Shown here: positions 35,096 through 46,513 of the stretch, piece by piece
How the letters are laid out: each line of letters opens with the position of its first letter
Numbering within the stretch: the first letter of the stretch is position 1
Assembly (NCBI RefSeq): GCF_000005505.3
Contig: NC_016131.3
Coordinates: 42,617,355-42,681,354 of the forward strand
DNA length: 64,000 nucleotides
Source of the DNA: Brachypodium distachyon
Taxonomy: Eukaryota > Streptophyta > Magnoliopsida > Poales > Poaceae
Direction: 5' to 3'
Notes under the pieces: generated by a model
Told to the model about the DNA's origin: nothing
Seen by the model: only the letters and a program-made list of their open reading frames with translations
Database searches by the model: none
Translations under genes and position numbers: made by a program

Positions 35096-35878
35096 TTATA
35101 GAGATACACGTACCAATATGAGTCGCTCATACATTTCGTGTTTCTGATCATGCAACTCTTGTTTATTCTCTAGATTTTCATTGGCAACCTTCAGCTTCTC
35201 ATTTTCATGAATTACATGCTGGAGTTGAAGGCTTTGTCGAGACGACAAAGGACGACCCAACGTTTTGGATTTTTTGGCTTGCCTTCCAGCACATATGATT
35301 TCATCCTTAGAAATATCCCCATCTCCCTTTGGCAATCGGCCATGTGGTATGCCACCACCTGATTTATATAGCACCTCTCCATCAATCTCTTCAGGATGCC
35401 AATCATCGGGAAGATCCGGGTTCATTTCTTTAGTTGTTTGAACATACTCATCCTACAAAGATAGAATAATCAAGTGTTGCAACGATGTATTTTAGACAAG
35501 TATTGCAAGGAGGAAATTTAGAAAAGTTTATACATACAATCTGCTTTTGAGCAATACGAGGTATTGCTCCACGTGGCTTGCCATGTTCATCCAGATTCTT
35601 AAACCCATATTTCATTGCAGCATATGTATCTATCACCGAAGCATTATCAGAACCATAAGAATCTGCTTGCAAGTCAATACGAATAATATAAGACATTATT
35701 GTGACCAACATTCAGAAAATAGAGAAGAAATCAACACAAGACATACCATACGTTCTTGTGCCATACCAATTGGCATTGAACCTCCACGAATCTGAGCAAC
35801 TTCTTGTCCTTTCGATCGACACACCTTTCCCCTCTTCCTTTTTGCCTCAAACTCTTCCGAACTCCAATAACGACACAT
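35096..35878 (-). pseudogene. CACTA TnpA-like (Ptta/En/Spm) transposase remnant
   Basis: Minus-strand pieces read WSSEEFEAKRKRGKVCRSKG, QIRGGSMPIGMAQER, then after probable introns YAAMKYGFKNLDEHGKPRG and NPDLPDDWHPEEIDG. A Gln/Glu/Lys-rich coiled coil (QHVIHENEKLKVANENLENK) follows. This is the usual order in Ptta/En/Spm proteins that bind subterminal repeats. Further exon-like sequence may reach 34375. Exact splicing was not settled. Confidence 0.6.
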
Positions 35879-36058
35879 TGCACCCCATGCATGTTCAGGG
35901 AACCATGGTATCCTGCTTTCTAGGTATTCATGTAGATGAGTTCTTCTCCACGTGCCAAAGAATCATCAAGCATATCTCCTTTCTTCTCAAAGTGCATCTT
36001 CACTACATTTGTGCGGAGCTGGTACATCATGTCCACCACCTTTTTCCTTTCATAGTTC

Positions 36059-36334
36059 TCAAGGTTGATGATGGGTATTACCAATGTCAGCTACCATATC
36101 ATCCATATGGTCAATGTCATCACATGAATGATGTATTGGCACTGCTCCACTACTGTTAGCAACAATCCTCTCCCCATGTTGAGACCATCTTTCATACCTT
36201 TCCTTAAATCCATTTTTGAACAAGTGGGTCTCTACACTGTCCCTAGTTCCTCTGACATAATTTCTACAGATGCGGCATGGACATTTAATTTTACCATCTT
36301 GAACTACACTAGGCAAAGAGAAAGCGTGATTCAA
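36059..36334 (-). pseudogene. CACTA TnpD N-terminal transposase-associated domain
   Basis: The minus-strand frame carries KIKCPCRICRN, VETHLFKNGFKERYERWSQHGE and an acidic DDIDHMDDMV stretch, matching the zinc-binding transposase-associated domain at the start of plant CACTA TnpD proteins. The DDE catalytic domain that should follow is missing, and TnpA-type sequence comes soon after. It was probably left by an internal deletion. Confidence 0.75.
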
Positions 36335-36937
36335 GAATCAACCAGTTTTTGCAATCCATTCATTATCGGGAATTTTATCATGATGCCAATCATTATACAT
36401 CTAAACCCGATTCACCATTTACCAATTGTTGTGTTTAAAACATAATTCAAACAATTCAATGCTACTGTCAACCATTGCACATCATACATAACAAAATCAA
36501 AATTAACCGCAGACAAGTCAAAAGTGAAAAATCACACCTGTTGCCTGTCGTCTCCCTTCCCAAACTGCTTGACCAGAGAAAAACCTAGTCCAGTTGCCTT
36601 GCTACTGTTCGGATGTCGGAATTGAACTTAATTTTCAGTACAAGTACCATCCGTGGTGTGTATAACACAAGATTTAGAAGAGAAGGAGGAGTACTTACAG
36701 CCAAATTTTACGAGTGGGGGAGGAGGTGGGCTGCACCATGCAGCTGCTCCATTCCGGGATGTAGATCTGGGGAGACAGGGGAGTGGAGAGCGCCGGAGGT
36801 GTGAGCACCGGCCGAGGTAGGAGAGGGAGGCAGGGGCGCGATGGGGAGGCGAGGCCGGCGGAGGAGAGGTAGGGAGGCACGATGGGGAGGCGGGGGGGGG
36901 GGGGCGTGACGGCGGAGGAGAGCGGAGGCGGGGCTGA

Positions 36938-37379
36938 TGTGGGGAGCGGCGGTGGCTCGGAAGGGAGTGGGGAGTGAGAGTGTGAGGGAGGGAGTCGGGA
37001 GGGAATCTAGGGTAAGGGAGAGAGCGTCTGGTTAAAAAAAATTGGATTTGAGACTACTCGGTAAGGGATTGTTACGCCTGGGCTCAGACATGTCTGAGGC
37101 CACGCGTGGGATCTTGCCTCGAGACTAAATATCCCTGTCGGTCCCGCAACTGCCTGATAGTGGGGAGCGGCGGCGGCTCGGAAGGGAGTGGGGAGTGAGA
37201 GTGTGAGGGAGGGAGTCGGGAGGGAATCTAGGGTAAGGGAGAGAGCACTTGGTTAAAAAAAATGGATTTGAGACAGTTCGGTAAGGGATTTTTATGCCTG
37301 GGCTCAGACATGTCTGAGGCCGCGCGTGGGATCTTGCCTCGAGACTAAATATCCATGTCGGTCCTGCAACTACCAGATA
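36938..37379. repeat. 221-bp tandem duplication inside the CACTA element
   Basis: GTGGGGAGCGGCGG at 36939 recurs at 37160, and the similarity (GAGTGTGAGGGAGGGAG, GGCTCAGACATGTCTGAGGC, TTGCCTCGAGACTAAATATC) runs through two adjacent copies with a period of 221 bp. The copies differ at a few positions. Confidence 0.9.
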
Positions 37380-38305
37380 GGAACACAGTTTCCTGTGGGT
37401 TTGGGAAGGAAGCCGACAGGAAAACGCATATTCCTGTGCGCGTTGCCTACAGGAAAATATATATTCCTGTGCGTGTCATCTATACTCACAGGAATAGAAA
37501 ATTAAAATGAAAGATTACACTTGTTTTATAAAGACCGTGTAGTATATTATTTCATATATGTGACTAAATCAAACCAATTCTTGCTAGTACATTGATTTAT
37601 AAATTTTGGAATAATATTTTTGGTAATTCTTTTATACAATACTTCCATTAAATAGTTTTAGAAAATCAAAAACACATTATTTTGTACAAATGGTATCAAA
37701 TAAAAATTACATTTAGTACATTTACAACCTTCTATGCGATTCTTACGTTACACTATAGGGCCAAATCATACTATATCCAACGATGAAAAATGTGCCGAAA
37801 GTTATTGGATAGAAGAGATGAACTCTAAGTTCGACTTACCTTGAACCATTCAAGGCAAGGTATGATCATATCGCACATTTAGGGTTCATATTTTGATTCC
37901 AAGCTTGTTAGGGTGTAACATGAGTCCTCGCTCGGTCTCGCCCAATTTGGAGCTCATTTGGTAAGTCAAAAGTTTCAAAAACATTTTCAATTCTTCTTGT
38001 CGGTATTCAACCCACAGGAAAATACATATTCCCGTTGGCCAGAAAACCCTCCCGACAGGAATAGAAGATTTCCCTGTCGGTGTACAGTTGCCCGACAGGA
38101 ATCTATGTTTATCCCCATGTGTGGGCTTCAAAGCCGACATGAATATATATTTTCATGTGTGTTTAGAGCCGACCGACAGGAAAATGTTTTGTTGACCTGT
38201 GTGCCATGTAATACCTGACAGGGAATACTTCTATTCCTGTCCGTTGGCTGTGGGCCCGACAGGAATAGAAGTCACCCGACAGGAATATATCGGTTTGTGG
38301 TAGTG

Positions 38306-39403
38306 CCACCCTTAAAAAAAAACCAACAAAATGTTCTACATAAAGCTTTCTCTCTTGGGTTTCTCAAAGCTTTTTTGTGGAACTTGGTTTCTGGATAGGT
38401 TGTGTATATAGTAAAATGCTGTCCATTCCAAGTTCATCAATTGACCCCTCTGAATAGTATGATCAATTTTTCTATGACTTGATCAAAGCAAAAGATACAA
38501 CAATTTGGATGTGTGTCGTCCTATTCTCTCTTTTAAATCAGGAGGTTGCCATGAATGCTTTTAAACCTTTAAGCTTATAACCTATACATATGCGTAGCAA
38601 ACATTGTAGATCTCTAATCATGATGTCACATACACCGAAACCTGCTTCAAGACAAGATGCCATTCTAATGAATTTACGAACTGATGTAATATCATGTACA
38701 AACAATGTAGTGGTTTAGTAACATGGTCTCATTTGTCGGCTCGTGGTCCAAATAACAGATATGCACATTGATCTAATATCACATAAAAATATTCACCGCA
38801 TCACATAAAAACCAACCTTCAGCTAAACAATCTAGACTTTTATTCCATATCTGTAGTTACCTACCATCACATAGAAGCAAACTTGCTAGATCACAGTTAG
38901 GACATTAATTCCATATTATGGTCGAATATGACGTAAAAGTACCCGATGACGCAAACAGTGGTCAGCTGGCTTGTGATTTGAAAGATAGTTCTGTTTATCA
39001 ATATAACATGGTATGCGGTCTCAAGTAATAAAAACCATTTGTAGCTCGTTAGTTTATGTACTTTTATGCATAGTGGTGGGCATGCTTATCTCGATTTATT
39101 ATGTGGTACATAATGAAGCAATACGTAGGCTGTTTAAAAGGCATGTTAACAACCCAAGAGGCAATCCGGCATATCGATATAGTTATATGTATGGAATTTC
39201 ATACAAACCATTGCATCGATGTATTACGGTGGCCCCATTTTATTGTGCATACATGTATCTCTGCTCATTCCGCATAAATATCTAAAATCATAAACCATAT
39301 TACAGGTCATTTACAGAGTGTTCCAAAGAGACGACTAAAAACATTCCTCGTGCAATTGCGTAGGATGTCGTATTTCTAAAAACAAAAAAATAATATCCAC
39401 GAA
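38306..39403. other. Spacer, no gene supported
   Basis: AT-rich. The ATG-started frame 39013-39285 encodes a hydrophobic 90-residue peptide without recognisable features and is most likely chance. Confidence 0.45.
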
Positions 39404-39496
39404 GTGATGAGCTTGTAATAAATTGGTTGTGTGCATCGCTTCGATGCAGAGGCCGGGGAGCTCCCCTTTTCTGGAAAAAAACAAAGCAATGAGCTG
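39404..39496 (+). mobile_element. Very short LINE 3'-end insertion
   Basis: TTGGTTGTGTGCATCGC and GATGCAGAGGCCGGGGAG are followed by CCCCTTTTCTGG and A7, the grass LINE 3' tail. ATGAGCT occurs just before (39408) and just after the A-tail (39489), a possible short target duplication. The body is only about 75 bp. Confidence 0.6.
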
Positions 39497-40550
39497 TATT
39501 ATCTGAAATTTTCAAAGGATGCCCTTGCATTTGGGAAGGCCACCATGCATAATAGTTGATGCTGAAACTATAACACAAGTATAAGTGATACAAACTCATG
39601 GCTTAGTTCAAAAGAGCAAGATAAGAGCAAGATATTCTGGGGTTTTAGTGTGCACGCAGCATGTTATCAGTTTCCTATCTGTACTGCCATGTGGGTAAGA
39701 GGACAGTTCCATGACTAATTTGGTTCATTTGATAGTTTAGGGGGAAAATGAGCCGTGTGTGATAGACTGATAGCTCAAAATTACCCCTTAACTCATTAGA
39801 AGGTTGGACAAGTGCGCAAAACAAAAGAGTTTTCCATGTATACATCCCACATAAAACAAGTAAACAACACACTTCACCACTACATATATGATCGCCTTGC
39901 ACATGATATATTCATGCCTGAGCCTTTGCGGACCAAAGCCATCCATCCTACCGCGCACTGACGCGCGCCGCAAGTTTGTGACGCGAACCCGGTCCAATCC
40001 AAACGGGTCGCAGCAGCCAGCCGGTAGACTCGATCGAGTCCTACAATCAAATCCGTGGTTGGTCTCCTGGACTCAGGTGACGCCAACCCGGCTGCCCTAT
40101 AACTAATATCGATCGTGCCGGCCGGTCAGCGCCGGTCTCCGGGTTTTCGCCGCATTAATTCTCTAGAAACATTGTACTCCTACTTTGCACCATCACATCG
40201 AAAAGAAACAGTTAAAAAGTCGCTAATGTACACCAACGAAGAGACAGACACTGCACGGCCCTGACAAAATTAATTAGTTTAGTCCTAATCTCAATCTCAG
40301 TGAGTTAGCAGTTAGTGCTGCCGTATTCAAATTAATTAGCATGTGAAGTTAGTGCGCCAGGAACGATTCCTCTCTCTCGAATCCCCTGTAACATCCTCGC
40401 AGCTGCTGCATCGATCAACCGTGATGTATTAATTCTGCATGCTTTCTCTCGTCATGACAAACGTTACCATGCATGCAACATATGATCACCAAGTAGTACT
40501 ACTCTATGGAGTAGCCTATTAGAGCCAGGCTAGCTACCGCGACGCAAAAC
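39497..40550. promoter_or_regulatory. Upstream region of peptide gene 2
   Basis: No gene is seen. From about 40082 onward it is colinear with the region upstream of peptide gene 3: CCTATAACTAA, GCGCCGGTCTCCGG, TTCGCCGCATT, CAATTAGCATGTGAAG, TCTCTCGTCA. The shared promoter shows that gene and promoter were duplicated together. Confidence 0.6.
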
Positions 40551-40560
40551 CTATATATAC
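40551..40560 (+). promoter_or_regulatory. TATA box of peptide gene 2
   Basis: CTATATATAC lies about 170 bp before the ATG at 40723, a spacing similar to the other members of the family. Confidence 0.7.
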
Positions 40561-40722
40561 TCATGGGCAACCCATGGAACGTCTCACCGATTTCATACCC
40601 AAGTTAATCTGTTCTTCGTCCTGTTGCACTCGCCAGCCAATCAAGCTTACCAATTCGACACAAGCATCAACCGTTAATAGTCTAATTAAGCGAGAAGAGG
40701 GGCACGTACGCCAGCTAGATTC

Positions 40723-40950
40723 ATGGTGATGAGAGGATTTTCTGTGCGGCCATTGATGTTCCTGGTGATCCTGGCCTTCTTCGCCGTCTCCGGCGCAGCG
40801 ACGCGGAGGCTCGGCGGCGACGTGTGGGCGCCGGCCGTCTCCGGCAACGGTGTGACGGCGCAGCTTATCCGGCAAATGTACCTGCAGCGGCTGGGGGCGG
40901 GGCCCTCCTGCGGCACCCACAGCTCAAACGGTGGCTGCCCAGGTCCGTGA
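40723..40950 (+). CDS. Small secreted cysteine-pair peptide precursor, copy 2 (75 aa)
   Basis: Intronless, ATG at 40723 and TGA at 40948-40950. The signal peptide covers about residues 1-26 (MFLVILAFFAVSGAA core). It is followed by RRLGGDVWAPAVSG and the conserved tail LIRQMYLQRLGAGPSCGTHS + SNGGCPGP, with cysteines at 63 and 72 (CX8C). His replaces Asn and Ser replaces Pro relative to copies 1, 4 and 5 (T-H-S-S versus T-N-S-P). The last about 90 coding bases are nearly identical to copy 3, 3.26 kb downstream, so the two arose by a recent tandem duplication or were homogenised by gene conversion. The inferred product is a secreted signalling peptide; the receptor and maturation site are unknown. 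Confidence 0.8.
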   Translation: MVMRGFSVRPLMFLVILAFFAVSGAATRRLGGDVWAPAVSGNGVTAQLIRQMYLQRLGAGPSCGTHSSNGGCPGP

Positions 40951-41334
40951 TTGATCTAGTAGTAGATTCGAGGGCCCATGGAGAAAAGGAATGTTCGTGC
41001 ACTTTGGAGGTACACGTCTCGATGTGTCACTCTAACGGTTTCACATGTAAGAGTGACGATTGACGAGCTACATGAGGGTGGCGGCAATTCTTTTTGTTGT
41101 TTATAAGTTCTGATTCAATCTGTTGAGTTTCTTCTTTTTTACCTTCTTTTACGTAACGGAGATTAAACTCGACTGAATTCTCAGTTTTCTGAGTGTAACT
41201 ATTATAGTTCGATTTTGAATAAAGGTGATGCAATATGTTGTCGCTTTGCTTATTAAATTGACGATGGAATGGTGGCAAGGAAATGGTTCTAGTAGTATTC
41301 GTGGAATGTGTATGCATATAATTTGTTAACCACA

Positions 41335-41410
41335 AAGAGTTTTCTTTTTCGAAAATAGAGGTTTCCGGCCTCTGCATCCAAATCAAACGATCCACGCAAA
41401 CATATTACAA
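41335..41410 (-). mobile_element. Short LINE 3'-end remnant (minus strand)
   Basis: On the minus strand this reads TTTGCGTGGATCGTTTGATT, GGATGCAGAGGCCGGAAACC, then TATTTTCGAAAAAGAAAA, a diverged form of the LINE 3' tail seen at 39419. Confidence 0.5.
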
Positions 41411-42432
41411 TCCAGTTCGCGGGTCACACAACATGAACATAAATAATCAATAATCAATCAGACGAATCTAAAATCTCGCATAACGTGACTATAAGTTTTG
41501 AATTCTAGCAACGGGTCGCCTGCCAGTTGTTGAAGATATCCCATGCACGACCAGCTCTGTCTCCACATAGAGTTTCTTGGATGTGACTACTCGGCAATCG
41601 TTCGTTCAGAAAGTTCAGCATCCTTAGGCGCATTTTCTCTCTCCCGCACGTATGCGTGTCCCATGCATACACATTAGAAGTGAAAATAATTTACCATTTC
41701 TTGCGGAGAAAATTGCCAATCCTTTTGCAGTAGTGATCTTTAGGATTCTATTTTCAAAAGCGCTATTCTGTCCGATCAATAGTATCTGTTTTGGTGAAAT
41801 CAATAATTAATAATATGTTATATTCATACGGGAAAAAATGTGGATAGATCAAGTTCGAAATATGTTTTTTTTAAGGGAAGAAATATGATTGATTTGGGAT
41901 TCGTGGAAGTGTGAGGAAAACATAGTGGTAGGGGGAGGATACAAAAAAAAACGCATTCGATCCCAAGATGGGGTTCCACTGTGAAAGAGATAACGGAACA
42001 AAACAAAACACCCCACTTAAAGGTTCCACAGATGGCAGGCAAGAGATGCACCCAGGTTAAAGTATTTCAGAGAGCGGATCCCAAAGATATTAGATGTGTT
42101 TGGATGGCGACCAAAACCAATCATGCCACAAGAATAATCATGGCCAAATTTTTTGGCTCTTGTTTGGATAGTAGCAAATATTTTAGCATGCCCATTCTAG
42201 TCAATTCAAGTTCCATTTTCTAACATTGGCGAAAACAAGAACGACTGAAACCCACTTGTATTGTTGTTTTAATTGTTCTGGTATGGACATCAACCTTACT
42301 TATTGCCAGATCAAAATGTTCCGGAAAACATCAGAGTGGTGCATGCTTAATGAAGTTAAGAGCTCCAAAAGGAGAATGCGGATATAGAACTTCTATAAGA
42401 TTAAACCTGTTCTCTGCCTATACTCTCAGCAA
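41411..42432. other. Spacer with MITE-like debris
   Basis: No gene. TGTTTGGATGGCGACCAAAA and GGCCAAATTTTTTGGCTC (42100-42165) resemble the end sequences of the putative transposon at 3997-4990. Confidence 0.4.
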
Positions 42433-42491
42433 ATGTTGGCTGTGTGCATCATTTTGATGGAGAGACCGGAGGTTTCAACCTTTTTTGAAAA
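42433..42491 (+). mobile_element. Very short LINE 3'-end insertion
   Basis: GTTGGCTGTGTGCATCATTT and GATGGAGAGACCGGAGG, then CAACCTTTTTTG and A8, again match the LINE 3' tail. TTGGCTG before it (42436) and after the A-run (42497) may be a 7-bp target duplication. Confidence 0.5.
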
Positions 42492-43823
42492 AAAACATTG
42501 GCTGCAAATTCACGAGGAACATTTATTTGTCTTCCTTTTTCAGGTTTCAGGCTCACATCTTGAATACTCTGACTTTGGTCTCCAGAGAATTTCTATGGAG
42601 ATTGGTGGAGTTGGGATTAGTTTTTTTTTAAGTGGATTTTGTAAGTGGAGGATTACTTAACGTACTGCAGGAACTTTGATTTATCTTAATTAGTGGACCA
42701 AAAATGGGAGTGCCTATAACTAGCTCGCGCCGGCCTTAGCTGACTTAGAAACAGTCATCTCCGGGTTAACGCTAGCTGATACCTATTTGATCAAGATTTT
42801 CTCATCCCTTTTGTATTTTGCACATATATCATATTTAGATTGGATAATTCTTAGCATGACTTAAAAAATAGTTAATACTCATAGTGCCAAGAGATAGCAA
42901 AACCAAACAAGAATAGTACATAGGTGATAAATTCATTCACTTATATGGAATACAATTTCTAGATTGTCATGTGTTGGACCTCGTAACGCCAAGCTCGCGA
43001 GTCATGTGTTTATGTGTCCAACCAAGAAATTTGAGGCCTCTTTGATTTACAGGATTTCAGAAACACAAGGATAACAAAAATGCAAGGGTTGAATGTCATG
43101 ACAATATTGAATCCTGCATGAATTCAAAACATATTGAATGTGCAGCAAAAACTGTTTGATTGAGGAAAAATAAAATAACTTGCTTGAATAATTTTGTTCT
43201 AGTCATAGTTGTTGTAAAAAAATTAATACGAGATTGAACCTTGTGGAAACTTTCGTTTAAAATTGCATGCCATCGAAAGCGAATAAGCTCCTTGGGAGGA
43301 TTGAGGGGCCTAACAGAGCACACCATCCGAACCATCGACCAGACAATTGACAAAGCCAGCCGCAGCCGGCACGACCATCCTAGTCCTAGCTACCATCCTC
43401 TCATACACCGTTCACCCGTTGGTCCTATAACTAAATGTGATGCGCCGGTCTCCGGCTTTTCTTCGCCGCATTTGCCATACATATGCTATTTTGAGACATC
43501 ACGTAAAAGGAAACAACTTAAAGAAAGCACATGTGTATACCAGACAAGGGGACACGAACAGGTCCTGCAAGTTTAACAAATACAGCTAACAGCTATTAAG
43601 GATTAAATATACATAGTTCTCCTTACCTTTTAGTGGCTGATTAAATAATCTACCTAGCCAGGGCTGCCAATTAGCATGTGAAGCTAGTGCGTCTTAGAAT
43701 CATTCCTCGCAGGTACGTGCATCGACCGAGCGTGGTGTATTCTCTCGTCACGACACACGTGAACAGGCAACATTGATCACTTCGGAAAGCCTATTGCATC
43801 GGCACTAACTACAGCAGGTGCGT
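42492..43823. promoter_or_regulatory. Spacer and upstream region of peptide gene 3
   Basis: No gene. GAGGCCTCTTTGATTTACAG at about 43031 looks like a PIF/Harbinger MITE end. A W-box core TTGAC occurs at about 43347. From about 43420 the sequence is colinear with the peptide gene 2 promoter. Confidence 0.45.
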
Positions 43824-43833
43824 CTTTATATAC
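43824..43833 (+). promoter_or_regulatory. TATA box of peptide gene 3
   Basis: CTTTATATAC, about 155-160 bp before the ATG at 43987. Confidence 0.7.
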
Positions 43834-43986
43834 GGCATCGGTACCCAATGGAACGTCTCATTGATCTATCGCGCCAACGGCCCAAGTTAAGTTGTGAATC
43901 AAGGCTAGGCATGTGATCGTGTAGTAAGTACGTGCACCAGAAGCAAGAAGAGAGAAATACTTGCTCTAATCAGTGCTCCATCAATA

Positions 43987-44223
43987 ATGGCAAGGTTTGC
44001 TTCTGTGCCATTAATGTTCCTGGTGATCTTGGCGTTCTTTGCCGTCTCCGGCGAAGCGGCGCGAATGCTTGGCGGCGGCGACGTGTGGGCGCCTTCCGGA
44101 GAGGCGGTCGTCTCCGGCGGCGGTGTGATGGCGCAGCTTATCCGGCAAATGTACCTGCAGCGGCTGGGGGCGGGGCCCTCCTGCGGCACCCACAGCTCAA
44201 ACGGTGGCTGCCCACACCCGTGA
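43987..44223 (+). CDS. Small secreted cysteine-pair peptide precursor, copy 3 (78 aa)
   Basis: Intronless, ATG at 43987 (TCAATAATGG context) and TGA at 44221-44223. The signal peptide is about residues 1-24 (PLMFLVILAFFAVSGEA). It is followed by ARMLGGGDVWAP and the same tail as copy 2, QMYLQRLGAGPSCGTHSSNG + GCPHP, with cysteines at 66 and 75. Compared with copy 2 the variable middle is longer by a few residues (SGEAVV) while the tail is identical up to the last two residues. This indicates selection or conversion on the C-terminus. The duplicated block includes the promoter. Function is inferred as for the other copies. Confidence 0.8.
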   Translation: MARFASVPLMFLVILAFFAVSGEAARMLGGGDVWAPSGEAVVSGGGVMAQLIRQMYLQRLGAGPSCGTHSSNGGCPHP

Positions 44224-45282
44224 TCTAGTGAAAGATTTCAGGGGTGATTAAAAATGAGTCGATCATAAGTGCGTGTGTCATTCCGTTGCACTCAGGATTG
44301 AGTGGCCTCCGTGGTGCTCGTATTCTTTGTCGTTAATTTGATTCTTTCTGTTCAGATTTGGAATACAACTATAGTCTTTTCTCTCTCTGAGGTGGTAATG
44401 CAAGAATAGTTGTGTTTGAATATATACCGTGCGGCGACCATGGTTACCAGTTTCAAATGTTTGTCAATCAACCACAACATTTTGTGATCTGATGCCAGAT
44501 GGTTTCCCTTCTTTCCAAAAAAGGAAAAGTGTTGTCATTGAATACATAGAAATCCATCTGCAAATATTCGATTTGTGATTTTTAACTTATATATAACATC
44601 GATCGTTGCGGAACCCCTTCCCAAGTCCCCGCCTCATGTGTGTGAAAAAACTAATAAACTTACGAGAACTTTGCAGCACTCGAACATATGCCATATGCGA
44701 CAAATTTGGGGATGAATTGATATGGAACGGTCATAATGGAGCTTTTAGTTTTATGAAGAAATCTTCGATCTTTATGTTCGTTTTAATTGTATCGATCTCT
44801 TTTACTTTCTTTTATGAATTAATAACCCGAGATTGTCGTTCTTAAAGAAAAATAAAATCTAGCCTTTTTAGGAAGTTATCGTATGATCATCTACTTTGGA
44901 TGTCATGACATATTTCAGGAACTCTGCCATACATATGCAGTGTATTCAAAGTTCAAATACGCGACGCACGTCATGAATTTGACATACGTATATACTCAAT
45001 TCAACTACGCATTATACAAACAAAGACCACGGAAAATCTTCACAAGCTTGGTGATGAATGCGTGCGTGCATGCATGCCGCGGCATATCTGCCGTATCACG
45101 TATGCATGTGTGTAGTGTATCTGACTAGGAATTTGCTACATATGCATCCGGTCGAGTAGGAAGTCAAAAAGGATCCTGAAACACGTGTGTCAATTCTATT
45201 ATAAGCTTACGCACCATGGACTTAATATTATCCGGTTGATGAATTGAAGTAGTCTATTTTTCCGAGATCGCTTGGTCGTCGT
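44224..45282. other. 3' UTR and spacer, no gene supported
   Basis: No coding signal. Frames at 44606-44845 and 44883-45128 have no recognisable features. Confidence 0.45.
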
Positions 45283-45374
45283 ATCATAATCCAAGCATCC
45301 AACGATAGCACACGGAACAGGGGATAGCATCATAATCCAAGCATCCAACGATAGCACACGGAACAGGGGATAGC
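45283..45374. repeat. Perfect 46-bp tandem duplication
   Basis: ATCATAATCCAAGCATCCAA...GGGGATAGC occurs twice in a row (45283-45328 and 45329-45374) with no difference. Confidence 0.95.
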
Positions 45375-45524
45375 AGGGATAACCCTCAGATTTTTTTATT
45401 TAGAAACACGATACAAACGCACACGCTCACAAACATGCGGGTACACTCACCCCTGTAAACATTCACTACCCCTATGAATACCTCCGAGAGACTGAGCCGA
45501 CAGATCTTGAGAGATTGACGAAAG

Positions 45525-46513
45525 AGAGGAAATTGCACAAACCACTCAACTTTGATCACCTTTGTTGCGAGCCTAGTTTTAGAAACCGGACCGGACCGGC
45601 GGTTCGACCGGAAAAAGCCGGAACCGACACCTCTGCCCGTCGGTTAAGCGGACTGGACCGGGCAGCCAACTGAACCGGAAGAAATACGGTCGAACCGGCG
45701 GTTTTGCCTCGATACAACGAAAAACCGGGTTACCTGTCCGGCAGCTGCAGGCACAATAATTTGCGAACTCGGTAAAATATATTGCACCATGCAGGAATCG
45801 AGAACCCTGGACCGGCTGAGTTAGCCCCGGAAGCACCAACCATCAGCTGAACCTACTTAATCATTACTTTCGTAGTAAAATAATGACAATTTATTAAATT
45901 CCGGTCCATCTATTGAACCAAATAAACCGGCGGTTGGACCGGTGAACCGGGAACCGGCAACCTCACCGGTCCGGTTTTCAAAACTAGGGTTGCGAGAACA
46001 CCCACTCGATGTCTTTTTTGCGCAAAACACCAACTATTCGTTTAATCCATTGCAAATAAGTCCTAATCTGAGTTTTAGCTCGTTAACAAGGTTTCTGACC
46101 AATGGGACACACCCGTCGGTGCCAAGCTGGCAGCTCGGTCTTGCCAGCGCGGAGCAGATCGGGTTTGAGCTGAGTTCTAAATGATTTTTTTTTTGACATT
46201 GTTGATTCAAACTAGCTGGCCTCAATCTATTTGCTTTCATGGACACCAAGTTTGAATCAACAATGTCAAATAAATTTCAGTTAGAACTCTCAGCTCAAAC
46301 CCGACCCGCTCCATGCTGGCAAGCCTGAGCTGTCAGCTTGGCACAGATGGGTGGGCTTCACCGGTCAGAAACCTCGTTAACGAGCTAAAACTCGAGTTAG
46401 GACTTATCTACAACGGATTAGACGAATAGCAGGTGTTTTGCGCAAAAAAAAACGTCGAGTGGGTGTTCTCCGCAACAAGGTGATCAAAGTTGAGTGATTT
46501 GTGCAATTTCCTC
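45525..46513. mobile_element. Foldback MITE, Mutator-like, about 564 bp plus insertion
   Basis: The two halves are long inverted repeats: GAGGAAATTGCACAAACCAC, CAACTTTGATCACC and CACCCACTCGA on the left, mirrored by GAGTGGGTGTTC, GGTGATCAAAGTTGAGTG and TTTGTGCAATTTCCTC on the right. The arms almost meet at a short centre near 46200. A 9-bp target duplication TGACGAA[AG]G (45516-45524 and 46514-46522, one mismatch) points to the Mutator superfamily. No transposase. Confidence 0.8.
45572..45988. mobile_element. hAT-type MITE, 417 bp, nested
   Basis: The ends are CCTAGTTTTAGAAACCGGAC and the inverse GTCCGGTTTTCAAAACTAGG, one mismatch. The 8-bp target duplication GTTGCGAG is exact (45564-45571 and 45989-45996). 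It interrupts the left arm of the foldback element, so it is the youngest of the three insertions. The interior is rich in CCGG/ACCGG motifs. Confidence 0.93.

Larger units (their letters stand above)
33713..38305 (-). mobile_element. CACTA (En/Spm) transposon, 4.6-kb deletion derivative
   Basis: The left end reads CACTACCACAGACGCG and the right end CGGTTTGTGGTAGTG, so both termini are CACTACCACA. The 3-bp target duplication CCA (33710-33712 and 38306-38308) is exact. Subterminal regions hold many direct and inverted CCGACAGGAATA-type motifs (33770-34160 and 37370-38290), as in TnpA-binding arrays. Coding remnants on the minus strand include a transposase-associated domain and a TnpA-like region. 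The catalytic TnpD core is absent, so it would be non-autonomous. Confidence 0.95.

Noticed and set aside
39013..39285. 90-codon hydrophobic frame
   Set aside because: It has a start codon, but AT-rich composition, no domain and no promoter or family evidence.
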